Counted from the stretch's first letter, positions 48,620 through 58,211 are shown. The stretch: 64,000 bases of DNA from Paenibacillus helianthi (GCF_001909055.1 NZ_LVWI01000033.1:62001-126000); one strand, 5' to 3'. The notes: generated from the letters alone by a model not told the origin. Program-made: numbers and translations.

Positions 48620-49396
48620 CTATAGTTGCTCTGAACCGCAGCGCGGGCACCACATGGAGCCCTTGGGCAGATCAGCCCGGCAGATCTGGCATTTCACGAT
48701 GTCGCGCACACCGCTGCCCTCACTGACAGCCGCTTCCTCCGGTTCACTGGCCTTCCAGTCCCGGATCCGCCGGTCCAGCTCAAGCTGCCGCTCGCGTTCA
48801 CGCTCCAGTTCATCGGCCTCGCGGCGGCTGCGCTCCTCATGCTGGGCATTTCCGGCATAATTCTCCAAAGGCAGTTCTTCCTCTTCAGGAAGCACCTCGG
48901 TGTACACGGCACGATTCTCATGTCTCATCGCGAGTTCTTTTTCGGCTTCGGTTAATTCGTCCTCGCCGTAGTATTCATCCTCTTCCTCTTCGTGTTCATG
49001 AACGGTATGTACGCTCACTGCCGCCGCTTCTTTTCTAGGGGAGATGCCCTCCAACTTGCGTCCGCAGTGCGGGCAGAAATTAGCATCCAGAGCGACCACA
49101 TGCCCGCAGGCGCAGAGACGTTCATTCTTCAGCTCGGCAATACGTGCACGCAGCTCGTCAATCTGCTCCTGAAACTTGAAGCAGCCCCGTGAGAGTTCCA
49201 CCATTTTGCCTTCCGCCACCGACATATCCCTTAAACGGAAGCCATCGTAGAAAAGCTTTCCCATTTTCATAAATTCCATTTCCATCTCACGCTCAATATC
49301 CGATATTTGACCATTCAGTTTGCCAATTTCCACCGAGCTTTGCGCTTTTTCGCTCACCCGGCTGGCACCGTCCTTGATCCGTTGCAAAAAATTCAT
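48620..49396 (-). CDS. Zinc-ribbon protein with coiled coil
   Basis: A 258-residue soluble protein. An N-terminal helical coiled coil (about 8-100) is followed by a zinc ribbon, CACGHVVALDANFCPHCGRKL, then an acidic disordered stretch with a long charged helix (EERSRREADELERERERQLE). A second ribbon lies at the C-terminus, CQICRADLPKGSMWCPRCGS. It may be a scaffold or a regulatory zinc protein; no enzyme domain is visible. ATG 49396 has AAGGAGG. It precedes the TrmB gene on the same strand by 33 bases. Confidence 0.82.
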   Translation of the reverse strand: MNFLQRIKDGASRVSEKAQSSVEIGKLNGQISDIEREMEMEFMKMGKLFYDGFRLRDMSVAEGKMVELSRGCFKFQEQIDELRARIAELKNERLCACGHVVALDANFCPHCGRKLEGISPRKEAAAVSVHTVHEHEEEEDEYYGEDELTEAEKELAMRHENRAVYTEVLPEEEELPLENYAGNAQHEERSRREADELERERERQLELDRRIRDWKASEPEEAAVSEGSGVRDIVKCQICRADLPKGSMWCPRCGSEQL

Positions 49397-49541
49397 TGTA
49401 AGTTCCTCCTTCTCCAGAGTGAGAACCGGGCTGATCGCAGCCTCGTATAGTGTAGTTAACCCTTTACGCTCCTTGCAGAAGCGGAATTGTGCTTCTATCA
49501 TACCAAATGTCCCGGCCAGATTCATTATTTGTCATTCTGTG

Positions 49542-49604
49542 TATAATACTACGTGAAAACGGCTTCTCCGTCCTACTAAGGACAGTACCCGTTTTAGCGA
49601 GAAA
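49542..49604 (+). other. Promoter-proximal hairpin element, copy 2
   Basis: TATAAT (49542-49547) is followed by AAAACGG (49556-49562), an inner TCCT/AGGA stem (49571-49574, 49579-49582), CCGTTTT (49589-49595) and the tail AGCGAGAAA (49596-49604). If the TATAAT is used, the hairpin is the very 5' end of the mRNA of the gene at 49629. Its outer stem differs from copy 1 (26414-26482) by a compensatory pair. Confidence 0.55.
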
Positions 49605-49628
49605 CATCGAATGATGGAGGGATTACAC

Positions 49629-50003
49629 TTGCATGGCGATGACAAGAAACGCTATTTCGTGTCCGTAAGTCATGGCCTCATTCAGGATGTGCGTAATGAC
49701 TCGGGTGAGTATGAGGTCCTGCTAACCGCTGAAGAGCTGACAGGGCTTCAGGATATCCTCAAGGATTTGGCCAGGGAGGACGAGTATGCCTTCCGGCGTG
49801 CGTTTGTGCCCTACAAGTCCGCAGACCACGATGAGGCCATTAACCAGTTCGACGATCAGACCCTCCGGGTATTTCAGTATGTCCACCGCCATGGCACCCC
49901 GGAGACCCGTCAGACAATCGAACAGCTGAATGTTCTGCCGAAGCTTGCCAACACCGGCTACGAGGACACAGGCTATGATGGGGGATCGCCTACCAACAAA
50001 TAA
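49629..50003 (+). CDS. Uncharacterised 124-residue protein
   Basis: A soluble, charged protein with no recognised domain: KKRYFVSVSHGLIQDVRNDS and EVLLTAEELTGLQDILKDL in the first half suggest an alpha-beta fold, followed by a helical middle. I start at TTG 49629, eight bases after GGAGG; the ATGs at 49611 and 49614 overlap or precede that site. The C-terminus is acidic and glycine-rich. A terminator at 50098-50148 follows. The structured element at 49542-49604 forms its probable 5' leader. Confidence 0.75.
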   Translation: MHGDDKKRYFVSVSHGLIQDVRNDSGEYEVLLTAEELTGLQDILKDLAREDEYAFRRAFVPYKSADHDEAINQFDDQTLRVFQYVHRHGTPETRQTIEQLNVLPKLANTGYEDTGYDGGSPTNK

Positions 50004-50097
50004 CTACGCGCCTGCCCGAAACTTTATGTGTGCTAATACGCGGCGGACGTCAAAATGTTTCTGCAAAACTGGCCGCGAGCTGCTTTTCTTCCATTTC

Positions 50098-50148
50098 AGG
50101 ACCCGGACTCCCCGGCATTCATCCAGAGGAACCGGGTCTTATTTTTTT
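50098..50148 (+). terminator. Rho-independent terminator
   Basis: AGGACCCGG (50098-50106) pairs with CCGGGTCTT (50132-50140), followed by ATTTTTTT. It is about 95 bases beyond the stop at 50003. Confidence 0.8.
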
Positions 50149-50221
50149 GCTTCCAGGGCTCTACATGGGTTAAAATATAATTATGAACCAGTCACAAATC
50201 ATGAATACCGGGAGAGTCTCA

Positions 50222-50938
50222 GTGGAAGAAAACGATAGTACACAGGTTACGCTGAATCAGTTGCAGGTACATGTCAAGGATTTGCAGAAGTGGCAAATGA
50301 GCGAAGACTTCGCCAAGCAGATGGAAAGCTTCAAAGCGCTGCCGGCGCTCTACCGCCATGCACTGAATGAGCTTGAGAATAAGATTGATATCATCAAGAC
50401 GGAATGGCAGGTGCGCGACGGTTTCAGTCCGATTGAGCATGTCAAGTGCCGGATCAAGGAGCCCAAGAGCATTCTGCAGAAGATGGAACGCAAAGGGCAC
50501 GAATTCACACTGGACAATATGGAGCAGCACATTCATGATATCGCAGGCATGCGGATCGTCTGCGCCTTTGTAAAGGATATCTACCGTCTGGTCGACCATT
50601 TGTGTGCACGCGAAGACATGCGGGTGCTGGAGATCAAGGATTATATTGCCCACCCCAAACCCAATGGCTATCAAAGTCTGCATCTCATTGTAGCCATGCC
50701 GCTGGTGCTGCTGGAGGGAACCCGCTGGGTGAAGGCCGAAATTCAGCTGCGCACGCTTGCGATGGATTTCTGGGCCAGCATGGAGCATATTCTATATTAT
50801 AAATTCGACAAGCAGCTCCCTCCCCATGTCGCCGAGGAATTGAAGGAAGCGGCACGCGCCGCCGATGAACTGGACCAGAAAATGCTCCGCCTCCGCCGGG
50901 AGATTCTGGAGCTGGCGGAAGGTCCCTCCACGAAATAA
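50222..50938 (+). CDS. ywaC: Small alarmone synthetase, YwaC/RelP type
   Basis: A 238-residue monofunctional (p)ppGpp synthetase. The RelA/SpoT synthetase domain shows SPIEHVKCRIKEPKSILQKM, HIHDIAGMRIVCAF, AHPKPNGYQSLHLIV and the EIQLRTLAMDFWASMEH block with catalytic Asp and Glu. There is no hydrolase domain, so it can only make alarmones. HIHDIAGxRI and YIAHPKPNGY match YwaC rather than YjbM. I choose GTG 50222 behind GGGAGAG; the ATG at 50183 is almost on top of a TATAAT (50176-50181) that is a likely -10. In Bacillus, YwaC is induced by envelope stress. Confidence 0.92.
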   Translation: MEENDSTQVTLNQLQVHVKDLQKWQMSEDFAKQMESFKALPALYRHALNELENKIDIIKTEWQVRDGFSPIEHVKCRIKEPKSILQKMERKGHEFTLDNMEQHIHDIAGMRIVCAFVKDIYRLVDHLCAREDMRVLEIKDYIAHPKPNGYQSLHLIVAMPLVLLEGTRWVKAEIQLRTLAMDFWASMEHILYYKFDKQLPPHVAEELKEAARAADELDQKMLRLRREILELAEGPSTK

Positions 50939-50975
50939 GACCCCTGAACAAAATTAGGACTTATATCATCTAAAA

Positions 50976-51021
50976 AGGCAGCATATGAACAGCGGGTAAC
51001 CTGTTCATATGCTGCCTTTCG
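50976..51021. terminator. Bidirectional terminator
   Basis: AAAGGCAGCATATGAACAG pairs perfectly with CTGTTCATATGCTGCCTTT (51003-51021). It lies between the convergent alarmone synthetase gene and the helicase operon. Confidence 0.9.
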
Positions 51022-51039
51022 TATAATTCCGCTTCATGG

Positions 51040-51825
51040 TCACATCTTACTTAGCCCGGCAGCCCGGCGGGCAGCCGCCTCGGCTACTTCCCGCATGATC
51101 AGCGCCAGCCCTTCGGTCGCTCCGGGGGTCTGTGGAAGAAGGGACTTCCAATCCTCTGTTGGCACGGCTACCACTGGAGACACCGGAAACGGCCGGGCTG
51201 CGATCTCGTGAAACAGCGGCCCCGGCTGGTGAAGCGAGCCTTCGGCGGCAGCCTCTGCCATCCATTCTCCTGAGGCGACCGCAGGACCCTTGCGCTCCAG
51301 CCGGGCAAGCTCCGCAGCTAGTGCACCTGAAGCGTCCGGCACAGCTTCTCCTTCTTCTTCGGTGCCGGCTTCGGCCCACAGGCCAAATACGCCTGCCAGC
51401 AGCTCTTCCTTTCCCAGGCCGCGCAACGACAGAGCCAGCAGCGGCTCCTCCGTCAGCCGCTGCGTCAGCAGGGTCTGCAGCCGGGCCTTGTCTGCGGCGC
51501 CGAGCTCTTGCCCGAAGACCGCAGAGGCAAGCTCCTCCTCTGCAGGCAGCAGGCCAAGCCCGGCAAGCCTTACGCTCAACTCTCCCTGCAGAAGTCCATA
51601 CAGCTCTCCCGGATGCGCAGCGAGCTCGCGCAGAACCGTTCTTTTCCGTTCAGCCGTCCATGGCGGAACTTCCAAAGAAAGAACCGCTGCGGCTTCCGGC
51701 TCCTGTACGGCTGATGCTGCTTTTCGCACACCCTGCAGTTCCGGCGTTGACCCGGACCCCTGAAGACTTCTTGCTTTTACCCTACCGGGCTGGATGTCCA
51801 GCCGAAGCTCAAGCCCTCCGCTCAT
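51040..51825 (-). CDS. Uncharacterised protein cotranscribed with a SNF2 helicase
   Basis: A 261-residue Ala/Leu/Glu-rich, mostly helical protein (for example ERKRTVLRELAAHPGELYGL and LARLERKGPAVASGEWM). No zinc-binding SWIM motif is present, although SWIM proteins often accompany this helicase type. The start lies 32 bases after the helicase stop, so the two are surely one operon, and a partner or accessory role is likely. The family is not recognised. It is GC-rich with biased composition. Confidence 0.7.
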   Translation of the reverse strand: MSGGLELRLDIQPGRVKARSLQGSGSTPELQGVRKAASAVQEPEAAAVLSLEVPPWTAERKRTVLRELAAHPGELYGLLQGELSVRLAGLGLLPAEEELASAVFGQELGAADKARLQTLLTQRLTEEPLLALSLRGLGKEELLAGVFGLWAEAGTEEEGEAVPDASGALAAELARLERKGPAVASGEWMAEAAAEGSLHQPGPLFHEIAARPFPVSPVVAVPTEDWKSLLPQTPGATEGLALIMREVAEAAARRAAGLSKM

Positions 51826-51857
51826 TGCTGATTCCTCCTTTATTTCGTCCGTATCCG

Positions 51858-54800
51858 CTACATCCAGTCCTGCCCTTGCAGCTCAATGAGCTCTTTAAGT
51901 TCATGATTCGACATCTCGGTCAGCCAGTTTTCGCCGGAGCCGACGACCTGCTCTGAGAGATTCTTTTTACGTTCAATCAGCTCATCAATTCTCTCTTCAA
52001 GGGTTCCCTGGCAGATCAGCTTATGCACCTGCACATTTTTGTGCTGCCCGATCCGAAAAGCCCGGTCGGTCGCCTGATTCTCGACTGCCGGATTCCACCA
52101 GCGGTCATAATGCAGCACGTGGTTGGCCCGGGTCAGATTCAGCCCGACACCACCGGCTTTGAGCGAGAGAACGAAGAAGGCAGGGCCTTCCCCCTCTTGA
52201 AAAGCATGCACCATCTCATCGCGTTCCCGCTTAGGGACCCCGCCATGCAGAAAGAGCGGTGCTTTGCCATACCGTCTGGCCAGTCTGCTGACCAGCAGCT
52301 CGCCCATCGCCACATATTGGGTAAAGATGAGTGCCGATTCTCCAAGCTCGGCGATACTGTCCAGCACTTCGAACATGACGTCCATTTTGCCCGAAGCCTC
52401 ACTGCGTTGCCCCCGCCCCTCATCCTTGCGGAACAGCTGCGGATGATCACAAATCTGCTTCAGCTTGGTCAGAGAGGACAGCACCAGACCCCGGCGGGCC
52501 ATACCCGAGCGCTCTCCGATTACGCCCAGCATTTCATTGACTACTCCCTGATACAACGCTGCCTGAGTTTCTGTGAGCGCGCAGTACTGCTTCAGCTCCA
52601 GCTTCTCCGGCAGATCCTTGGAGATATCCGGATCACTCTTCAGACGCCGCAGCAGGAAAGGCGACACGAGGCGGTGCAGCTCGCGCAGCCGCTCTCCTCC
52701 TTCTCCGGAAACATAACGCTGGCGGAACGAATGGTACGTTCCCAGGTATCCCGGATTCAGGAAGTGAAAGATAGACCATAGCTCGCCCAGTCTGTTCTCT
52801 ACGGGAGTACCCGTCATAGCAATACGGTGCGGCGCCGACAGCTTCATCACGCTCTGTGCCTGCTTGGTACGATGATTCTTAATGTATTGCGCCTCGTCCA
52901 GGACCACCGTTGACCACCTTACACCTGCCAGATCCTCACTGTCCCGTCCGGCGAGATGATACGTGGTCAAGACGATTTCGTGACTGGCCGCAAGCTGGGC
53001 GAAGCCTTCGCCGCGAATCCGGCGCCCCCCATGATGAATGTGCACCCGTAGCGAAGGCGCGAAACGCTGCAGTTCCCGCTGCCAATTCCCCAGCAGGGAA
53101 GTCGGACACAGAATAAGCACAGGCTCGTGTTTTTGTTCCGGCTCCGCAGTGAGTGCGCGATCCAGCAAACAGGTAATCACCTGGACCGTCTTTCCCAGTC
53201 CCATGTCATCCGCCAGACAAACCCCGAAGCCTAACCCGCTCAGCGAGGCCAGCCACTGAAACCCGCGTTCCTGGTATGGTCTGAGCGTTCCGTGTAAATC
53301 GGGAGGGACCGGACGCAGCGGGAGATGCCGCAGCATGTCGCCCTGCATAAGCGAAGCCAGCAGACCGGTGGTTTCCATTCCGGTCACCGACATCCCCTTC
53401 CACAGCCGTTCCTCGCCTGCTTCGGCTTCCAGACGCATCCAGTCTGCTGCCGACATTTCTCCGCTTTCATTACGCTTCATGTATCTGAGCACCTGGCGGA
53501 GCTCCTTCGGATCAATCTCGATCCATTCCCCGCGGAACCGTACAAAAGGTACGCCAGCCTCCACCAATGCGTTCAGTTCGTCCTCAGTGACATCCGAATC
53601 CCCCAGTGAAGCTTCTATGCGGAAGGAAATCAGCTGTTCCATGCCCAGTGCAGCCTGGGCGGGGCCGTCGATTCCGCCAGCCGGCGGCTGCATCTTCATC
53701 TTCATTCCGATCCGCCGCCGGCCCTCACGGCTCCAGCGGGACGGCATTTGCACAGTAATGCCCCGCTCACGCAGCGGCTGTACACTTTCCTTCAGGAACA
53801 AATAGAGCTGTTCCGGCGTTAGCTTCACACTGTCCGGAGCAGGTACGGTCAGCGCCCGCTGAATGTCCGGTGACAGCTTGCCTGCCCGGCCCAGTGCGGA
53901 CAGCAGCTGCTGCTGAATATTGCGGTACCGCTTGCCCCAGAGCATGAATTCGCGTTCACGGCTGCTCCAGATTGCCGCGGCTGGTAGCCAGAATTCCCCC
54001 TCTTCCCGGCTCTCCACCCAGAAGGACAACCGCCAATCCTCGTTCTCGTCCGCGGGCGGCTCCAGACGCAGCCCCAGGCTGAGCTGTCCGCTGCGTGCTT
54101 CTTCTGTCTCCGCATGCGGCACTTCGTTGCCGGCGGTTCCGTTCACTGCAGCCAGAAGCTCCGTCACTTCGGCTTGTGTTCCCTGTACCGGGATATCGCG
54201 GCTACCCGTGAGCAGGCTGTTCCACCACAGCTCTGTCAGAGGGGAGTAGCCGCGCCGGTAGTTCGCCTTGTACGGTGCAAGCTTCACTTCGTTCTGTGCA
54301 ACAACCCGCTTGATCTCCGCAGTCATTACCGACTGCAGGAAGGAATAGAGCACATATGCACCGGCATCTTCACGGGAAGACAGGTCGCCTTCCTCTGCCA
54401 CATGCGTTCCGAGCGCCAGCACCGGCATAGATGCCGCCATTTGCAGGAACAGCTCCCTGTCTGCCTCCTGCCGGAAGGCAGGAGACCAGGCAGCCGACGC
54501 CGCCTGTTCTCCTCCGCGGCGGCGGGAGCCTAACGGCCGGGGCGGCAGCGCCCCCGGCACAATACCGCCTGTGCCCATCAGCTCCAGCGCAAAGCGGGCG
54601 GCGGCAGCCCAATAGCGCAGCTCCCCGCCCGGCTCCAGGCCTTGGCTGCGGCATAGCTGCTCGTCCCAGCCGAGCAGCAGCTCGAAGGCATCCTTCGGCG
54701 CGAGGGCCAACCCCTCAAGCGTCCGCCCCGGCAAGCCGCGCCGCGTGGTTCTCCCTTCCGCAGAGGCGGCAACCGGATATTTCACCTCCGTGAGCCTCAG

Positions 54801-54947
54801 TGCAGCACCCGCAAAAGGACGCCAGCCGCTCCGAAGCTCCAGCCGTTTGACCACACGCGTCCATGCGTCTACCTTGGGCTCCGAGGTTTCGCCAGAGAAG
54901 CAGAAAAATACGTCCCCTAACCATATTGCATACAGATGCTTAATCAT
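51858..54947 (-). CDS. SNF2-family DNA-dependent ATPase/helicase, YwqA-like
   Basis: A 1029-residue translocase. The N-terminal half (about 1-520) contains the bacterial SNF2-associated domain. The ATPase core begins near residue 555: motif I DDMGLGKTVQ, Ia PTSLLGNW, II VVLDEAQYIKN (DEAQ), III MTGTPVENRLGELWSIF, then the C-terminal RecA domain with FILSLKAGGVGLN-like FVLSLKAGGVGLNLT and DRAFRIGQ. Such proteins act on chromosomal DNA in repair or remodelling; some related systems act in phage defence. Context gives only one cotranscribed unknown protein. GGAG precedes ATG 54947. Confidence 0.93.
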   Translation of the reverse strand: MIKHLYAIWLGDVFFCFSGETSEPKVDAWTRVVKRLELRSGWRPFAGAALRLTEVKYPVAASAEGRTTRRGLPGRTLEGLALAPKDAFELLLGWDEQLCRSQGLEPGGELRYWAAAARFALELMGTGGIVPGALPPRPLGSRRRGGEQAASAAWSPAFRQEADRELFLQMAASMPVLALGTHVAEEGDLSSREDAGAYVLYSFLQSVMTAEIKRVVAQNEVKLAPYKANYRRGYSPLTELWWNSLLTGSRDIPVQGTQAEVTELLAAVNGTAGNEVPHAETEEARSGQLSLGLRLEPPADENEDWRLSFWVESREEGEFWLPAAAIWSSREREFMLWGKRYRNIQQQLLSALGRAGKLSPDIQRALTVPAPDSVKLTPEQLYLFLKESVQPLRERGITVQMPSRWSREGRRRIGMKMKMQPPAGGIDGPAQAALGMEQLISFRIEASLGDSDVTEDELNALVEAGVPFVRFRGEWIEIDPKELRQVLRYMKRNESGEMSAADWMRLEAEAGEERLWKGMSVTGMETTGLLASLMQGDMLRHLPLRPVPPDLHGTLRPYQERGFQWLASLSGLGFGVCLADDMGLGKTVQVITCLLDRALTAEPEQKHEPVLILCPTSLLGNWQRELQRFAPSLRVHIHHGGRRIRGEGFAQLAASHEIVLTTYHLAGRDSEDLAGVRWSTVVLDEAQYIKNHRTKQAQSVMKLSAPHRIAMTGTPVENRLGELWSIFHFLNPGYLGTYHSFRQRYVSGEGGERLRELHRLVSPFLLRRLKSDPDISKDLPEKLELKQYCALTETQAALYQGVVNEMLGVIGERSGMARRGLVLSSLTKLKQICDHPQLFRKDEGRGQRSEASGKMDVMFEVLDSIAELGESALIFTQYVAMGELLVSRLARRYGKAPLFLHGGVPKRERDEMVHAFQEGEGPAFFVLSLKAGGVGLNLTRANHVLHYDRWWNPAVENQATDRAFRIGQHKNVQVHKLICQGTLEERIDELIERKKNLSEQVVGSGENWLTEMSNHELKELIELQGQDWM

Positions 54948-55760
54948 TGATGATCTCCATTCTTTTTGAGCAAACAGAAAGAGCCAGTCTGCCCCCCATC
55001 AGGAAGACTGAATCCTTCTCCGCAAGAAATATAGTTACAGGTAACCGGAGAGTCTGAATGAACGGCCCCCGGATTGCCAAATGTTTTTTTCTTCATCCCT
55101 TCATCTTATACGAAAAAGGAGATATTTAAAAACCTTTCTGCACTTTTTTCTGCAGATTTATCTGCTTTTTGCGGATTTACCCACTCATTATGGTAGCCAA
55201 TCCCTCTTCATCCGCCCAATCCATGCCAAAAAACCGCTAAATAGCGGTTGATTTAGCGGTTCCCCTCGTTTGTCCGAACATGGTTGCAACCTGCCCGTTC
55301 CTGCTCGCAGAGCCCTATGCTTCCTCTAGTCATTCCGGATCACGTTGAACCAAGCGGCAAGACCAAGTGGAATAAGTAAACCTAATTATTCCCCCTACCG
55401 CTCCCCACAAATGCTAGTGGGAAAAAGTAAACCTAATCTGACCGATTCGCACCCTCTCAGATGAATTCACTTAGATTAAGTTTACTAATTCCCACTAATA
55501 CCTTTTACAAAGTGCCTTTGAGCCCATTTAAGTTCACTAATTCCACTTCACTACCCGCTGCCCCCTGACTCTCTCCCCCCTTATCTCCAACGAAGGGAAT
55601 CCAGGCTTTCCCAAGAAGTAAGAAGCCCACCCTTCAAGGTGGCCCAATGGCCTGGACCTGCATATTTTACATCCTAAAGGTCCGACTATCAGCAAGTCTT
55701 TTCCTGCCCTCGCAGTCTTTCCTATCAGCAGTCCTCCCGATTCCTTCTTATCAGCCTTCT
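54948..55760. other. Intergenic region with phased repeat elements, 813 bases
   Basis: The left part is presumably the helicase promoter region. A hairpin AACCGCTA-AA-TAGCGGTT with a further TTAGCGGTT copy lies near 55233-55262. From 55375 to 55550 four phased AGTGGAA-type elements follow. The right part is pyrimidine-rich. No gene was found. Confidence 0.55.
55375..55550. repeat. Phased AGTGGAA-GTAAACTTAAT elements, group 2
   Basis: AAGTGGAATAAGTAAACCTAAT (55375) and TAGTGGGAAAAAGTAAACCTAAT (55425) point one way. Inverted copies lie at about 55471-55500 (AGATTAAGTTTACTAATTCC) and 55525-55550 (ATTTAAGTTCACTAATTCC). Spacing is again 46-52 bases. They match group 1 at 39441-39682. The sequence between elements is not conserved. 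Confidence 0.65.
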
Positions 55761-58211
55761 CTACTCCTTCGCTGCCTGAATACGCAGCTCCCCGCCATCA
55801 GGATCATCGTTCACCTGGACTAGTAGCGCGCCATTTCCGCCGTTGCGTGCCCAGCCCGTCCGGCCCTCCTCCAGCTGTTCCAAGCTGATTTCGGCAAGCC
55901 CGTCTACAGAAGATGCAGTGAATTCCGGATAGCATAGCGCAAAGCGCAGCATTTCCCTTCGCGGCGCATACTCGCGGACCGTATAGGTCCAGCCCAGGCG
56001 CAGTTCCCCCTCTTCTCCCTCCGCATGGACGCTGATCTCCGAGTAGTGCCCTTCCTTATAGCTGAAGCTATGTCCGTCGTCCTCATAGAGGGAAAAGGAG
56101 GCCAAGAACCCCTCCCGCGCCCGGGCACCATACAGATGAAAGATCATCGTCTCGGCCGTATCCTCCAGCGCATACTGCTTAAGCGGTCCTTCGGCCACAA
56201 AAGTCCCTGCCTTGATGTACATCGGCATAATCCGCAGCGGGGCAGCAGCCAAAATATGCCGCTCGCCCTCGGTAACCTCTCCGTCCCAATAGTCGATCCA
56301 CAGCCCCTCCGGCAGATAGACGGAGCGGTGGTCCGTGTCCGGCCGGTACACTGGAGCAATCAGCACATTCTCCCCGAGCAGGAACTGGTCACACAGATTC
56401 GTCACATGCGGATCACGCGGGTATTCCAGAATCAGCGGGCGGATCACGGGCAGGCCCGTCATTTCAGCTTCATGGAAAAGATTATAGATATGCGGCATCC
56501 AGCGGTAGCGCAGTCCGATGAACTCCCGCAGAATCGCCTCCACCTCTTCCCCGAATGACCAGGGCTCCTGGCGCAGCGTGCCGATGGAAGAGTGATTGCG
56601 GCAATACGGGAAAAAGACCCCCATCTGCGTCCAGCGCACCAGTAGCTGGGCAGAGGTATGGTGGGCAAACCCTCCGATGTCCGGCCCCGAGAAAGCGAGA
56701 CCGGACAGCCCCATATTGAGTACCATCGGCATGGCCATCGCCATATGCTCCCAGAAGCTGCGGTTATCCCCGGTCCACACAGCGGCATAGCGCTGAATTC
56801 CCGCATACCCGGCCCGTGTCAGTACAAAAGGACGTTCGCCGCCCATATGCTCCGCCAGTCCTTCATACGTAGCCTTAGACATCATCATTCCGTACAGATT
56901 GTGGTATTCCTCGTGCGTGACCGGACGGCCATTGTTGAAATGCATCACATCAAGGTCCATGGTCTTCGACTCATTGAACACCGCAGGCTCGTTCATATCA
57001 TTCCAGATGCCCTGAATGCCCAGGTCGGTATAGTATTTGTGCAGATCGCCCCACCACTCGGCAGTGCGGACATCACTGAAATCGGGAAACGCGCTGATCC
57101 CTGGCCAGACCTCGCCGAAGAAGATGTCACCCTCCAGGAAACGGCAAAAATGTTTTTCCAGCACCCCTTGCTTATATATTTCATAATTGGGGTCTTTTTT
57201 GACACCGGGATCTACTATCGGCACAATCCGCACCCCCAGCTCGCCCAGCTCGGCAATCATCTTCTCAGGTTCGGGGAAATTGACCGGATCGAAGGTGAAC
57301 ACCCGGTATTCATCCATATAGTGGATATCGAGATAAATGACATCGCACGGAATGTTCTTTTCGCGGAAGGTCCGGGCGAGCTGAAGCACCTCCTGCTGAT
57401 TCATATAGCTGTAGCGTGACTGGTGATAGCCAATAGCCCATTTGGGCGGCAATGCAATCCGTCCGGTCAGTGAGGTGTATCTTTTGACCACATCCTTTAT
57501 TTCGGGGCCATTAATGAAATAGACATCATAGGCGCCCGTAGAGCACCCGATGGTAAACGCCACCCCGTGCGAGCGCATGTCAAAGTCGCTCCGGCCCGTA
57601 TTGTCCAGGAAAAGGCCATAAGACAGCTCGCCATGCACATGAATGAGCAGCGGAATGGACTCATATAGAGCTTCAATTTCCGGCAAATGGGGGGCAAACA
57701 CATCGGTGTTCCAGTTGGTGTAGCGTTCCCCGCGTTTGTCGAGAAAGCTTGCCTTCTCCCCCAGCCCGTAAAAGTGAGAGTCCGGCTGCATATCATATTC
57801 TGCGTGGCTCGCGCCGCGCGGATTCCAGCTCGTCAGATTCTGCTGCATAACAATCTCTCCGTCCATGTTCTCCACACGCAGCAGCAGGGACGTTTTCTCA
57901 ACGATCAGCTTGATTGCACTGGTCGTAAAGGTCAGCTGATCGTTATTCTCCTCCACAGGGAACAAGTGCGGGATACAGCTCTCGGCCAGCACCGCCGGAG
58001 TCGTCGTCAGATCAGGCACCTTGTCCCGAAACACCTTCATCCGGAATATTTCGTCATTCAAAAAGACAAAAACAATGCCTCCGCGTTCTCCCTGGACAAT
58101 GTATATATTCTCAGAGCGTTCCCAGGATACCAAGCTTCCAGGTGTATTCCAGGTCTCCTTCATAACCAGCGGACCCATTTTCTCGGGACGAATCGCTTCA
58201 CTGCTCTCCAT
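55761..58211 (-). CDS. Glycoside hydrolase family 31 alpha-glucosidase
   Basis: An 816-residue cytoplasmic hydrolase of alpha-glucosides. The N-terminal beta-sandwich is followed by a (beta/alpha)8 barrel with the nucleophile Asp in GIWNDMNEPAVF, WTGDNRSFWEHM bearing the general acid, and GPDIGGFAHHTS. The family hallmark YHQSRYSYMNQQEVL lies near residue 265. No signal peptide is present. The start at 58211 follows AAGGGGGAAAGC. It appears monocistronic with no sugar transporter adjacent; glycogen or maltodextrin breakdown is plausible but unproven. Confidence 0.94.
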   Translation of the reverse strand: MESSEAIRPEKMGPLVMKETWNTPGSLVSWERSENIYIVQGERGGIVFVFLNDEIFRMKVFRDKVPDLTTTPAVLAESCIPHLFPVEENNDQLTFTTSAIKLIVEKTSLLLRVENMDGEIVMQQNLTSWNPRGASHAEYDMQPDSHFYGLGEKASFLDKRGERYTNWNTDVFAPHLPEIEALYESIPLLIHVHGELSYGLFLDNTGRSDFDMRSHGVAFTIGCSTGAYDVYFINGPEIKDVVKRYTSLTGRIALPPKWAIGYHQSRYSYMNQQEVLQLARTFREKNIPCDVIYLDIHYMDEYRVFTFDPVNFPEPEKMIAELGELGVRIVPIVDPGVKKDPNYEIYKQGVLEKHFCRFLEGDIFFGEVWPGISAFPDFSDVRTAEWWGDLHKYYTDLGIQGIWNDMNEPAVFNESKTMDLDVMHFNNGRPVTHEEYHNLYGMMMSKATYEGLAEHMGGERPFVLTRAGYAGIQRYAAVWTGDNRSFWEHMAMAMPMVLNMGLSGLAFSGPDIGGFAHHTSAQLLVRWTQMGVFFPYCRNHSSIGTLRQEPWSFGEEVEAILREFIGLRYRWMPHIYNLFHEAEMTGLPVIRPLILEYPRDPHVTNLCDQFLLGENVLIAPVYRPDTDHRSVYLPEGLWIDYWDGEVTEGERHILAAAPLRIMPMYIKAGTFVAEGPLKQYALEDTAETMIFHLYGARAREGFLASFSLYEDDGHSFSYKEGHYSEISVHAEGEEGELRLGWTYTVREYAPRREMLRFALCYPEFTASSVDGLAEISLEQLEEGRTGWARNGGNGALLVQVNDDPDGGELRIQAAKE

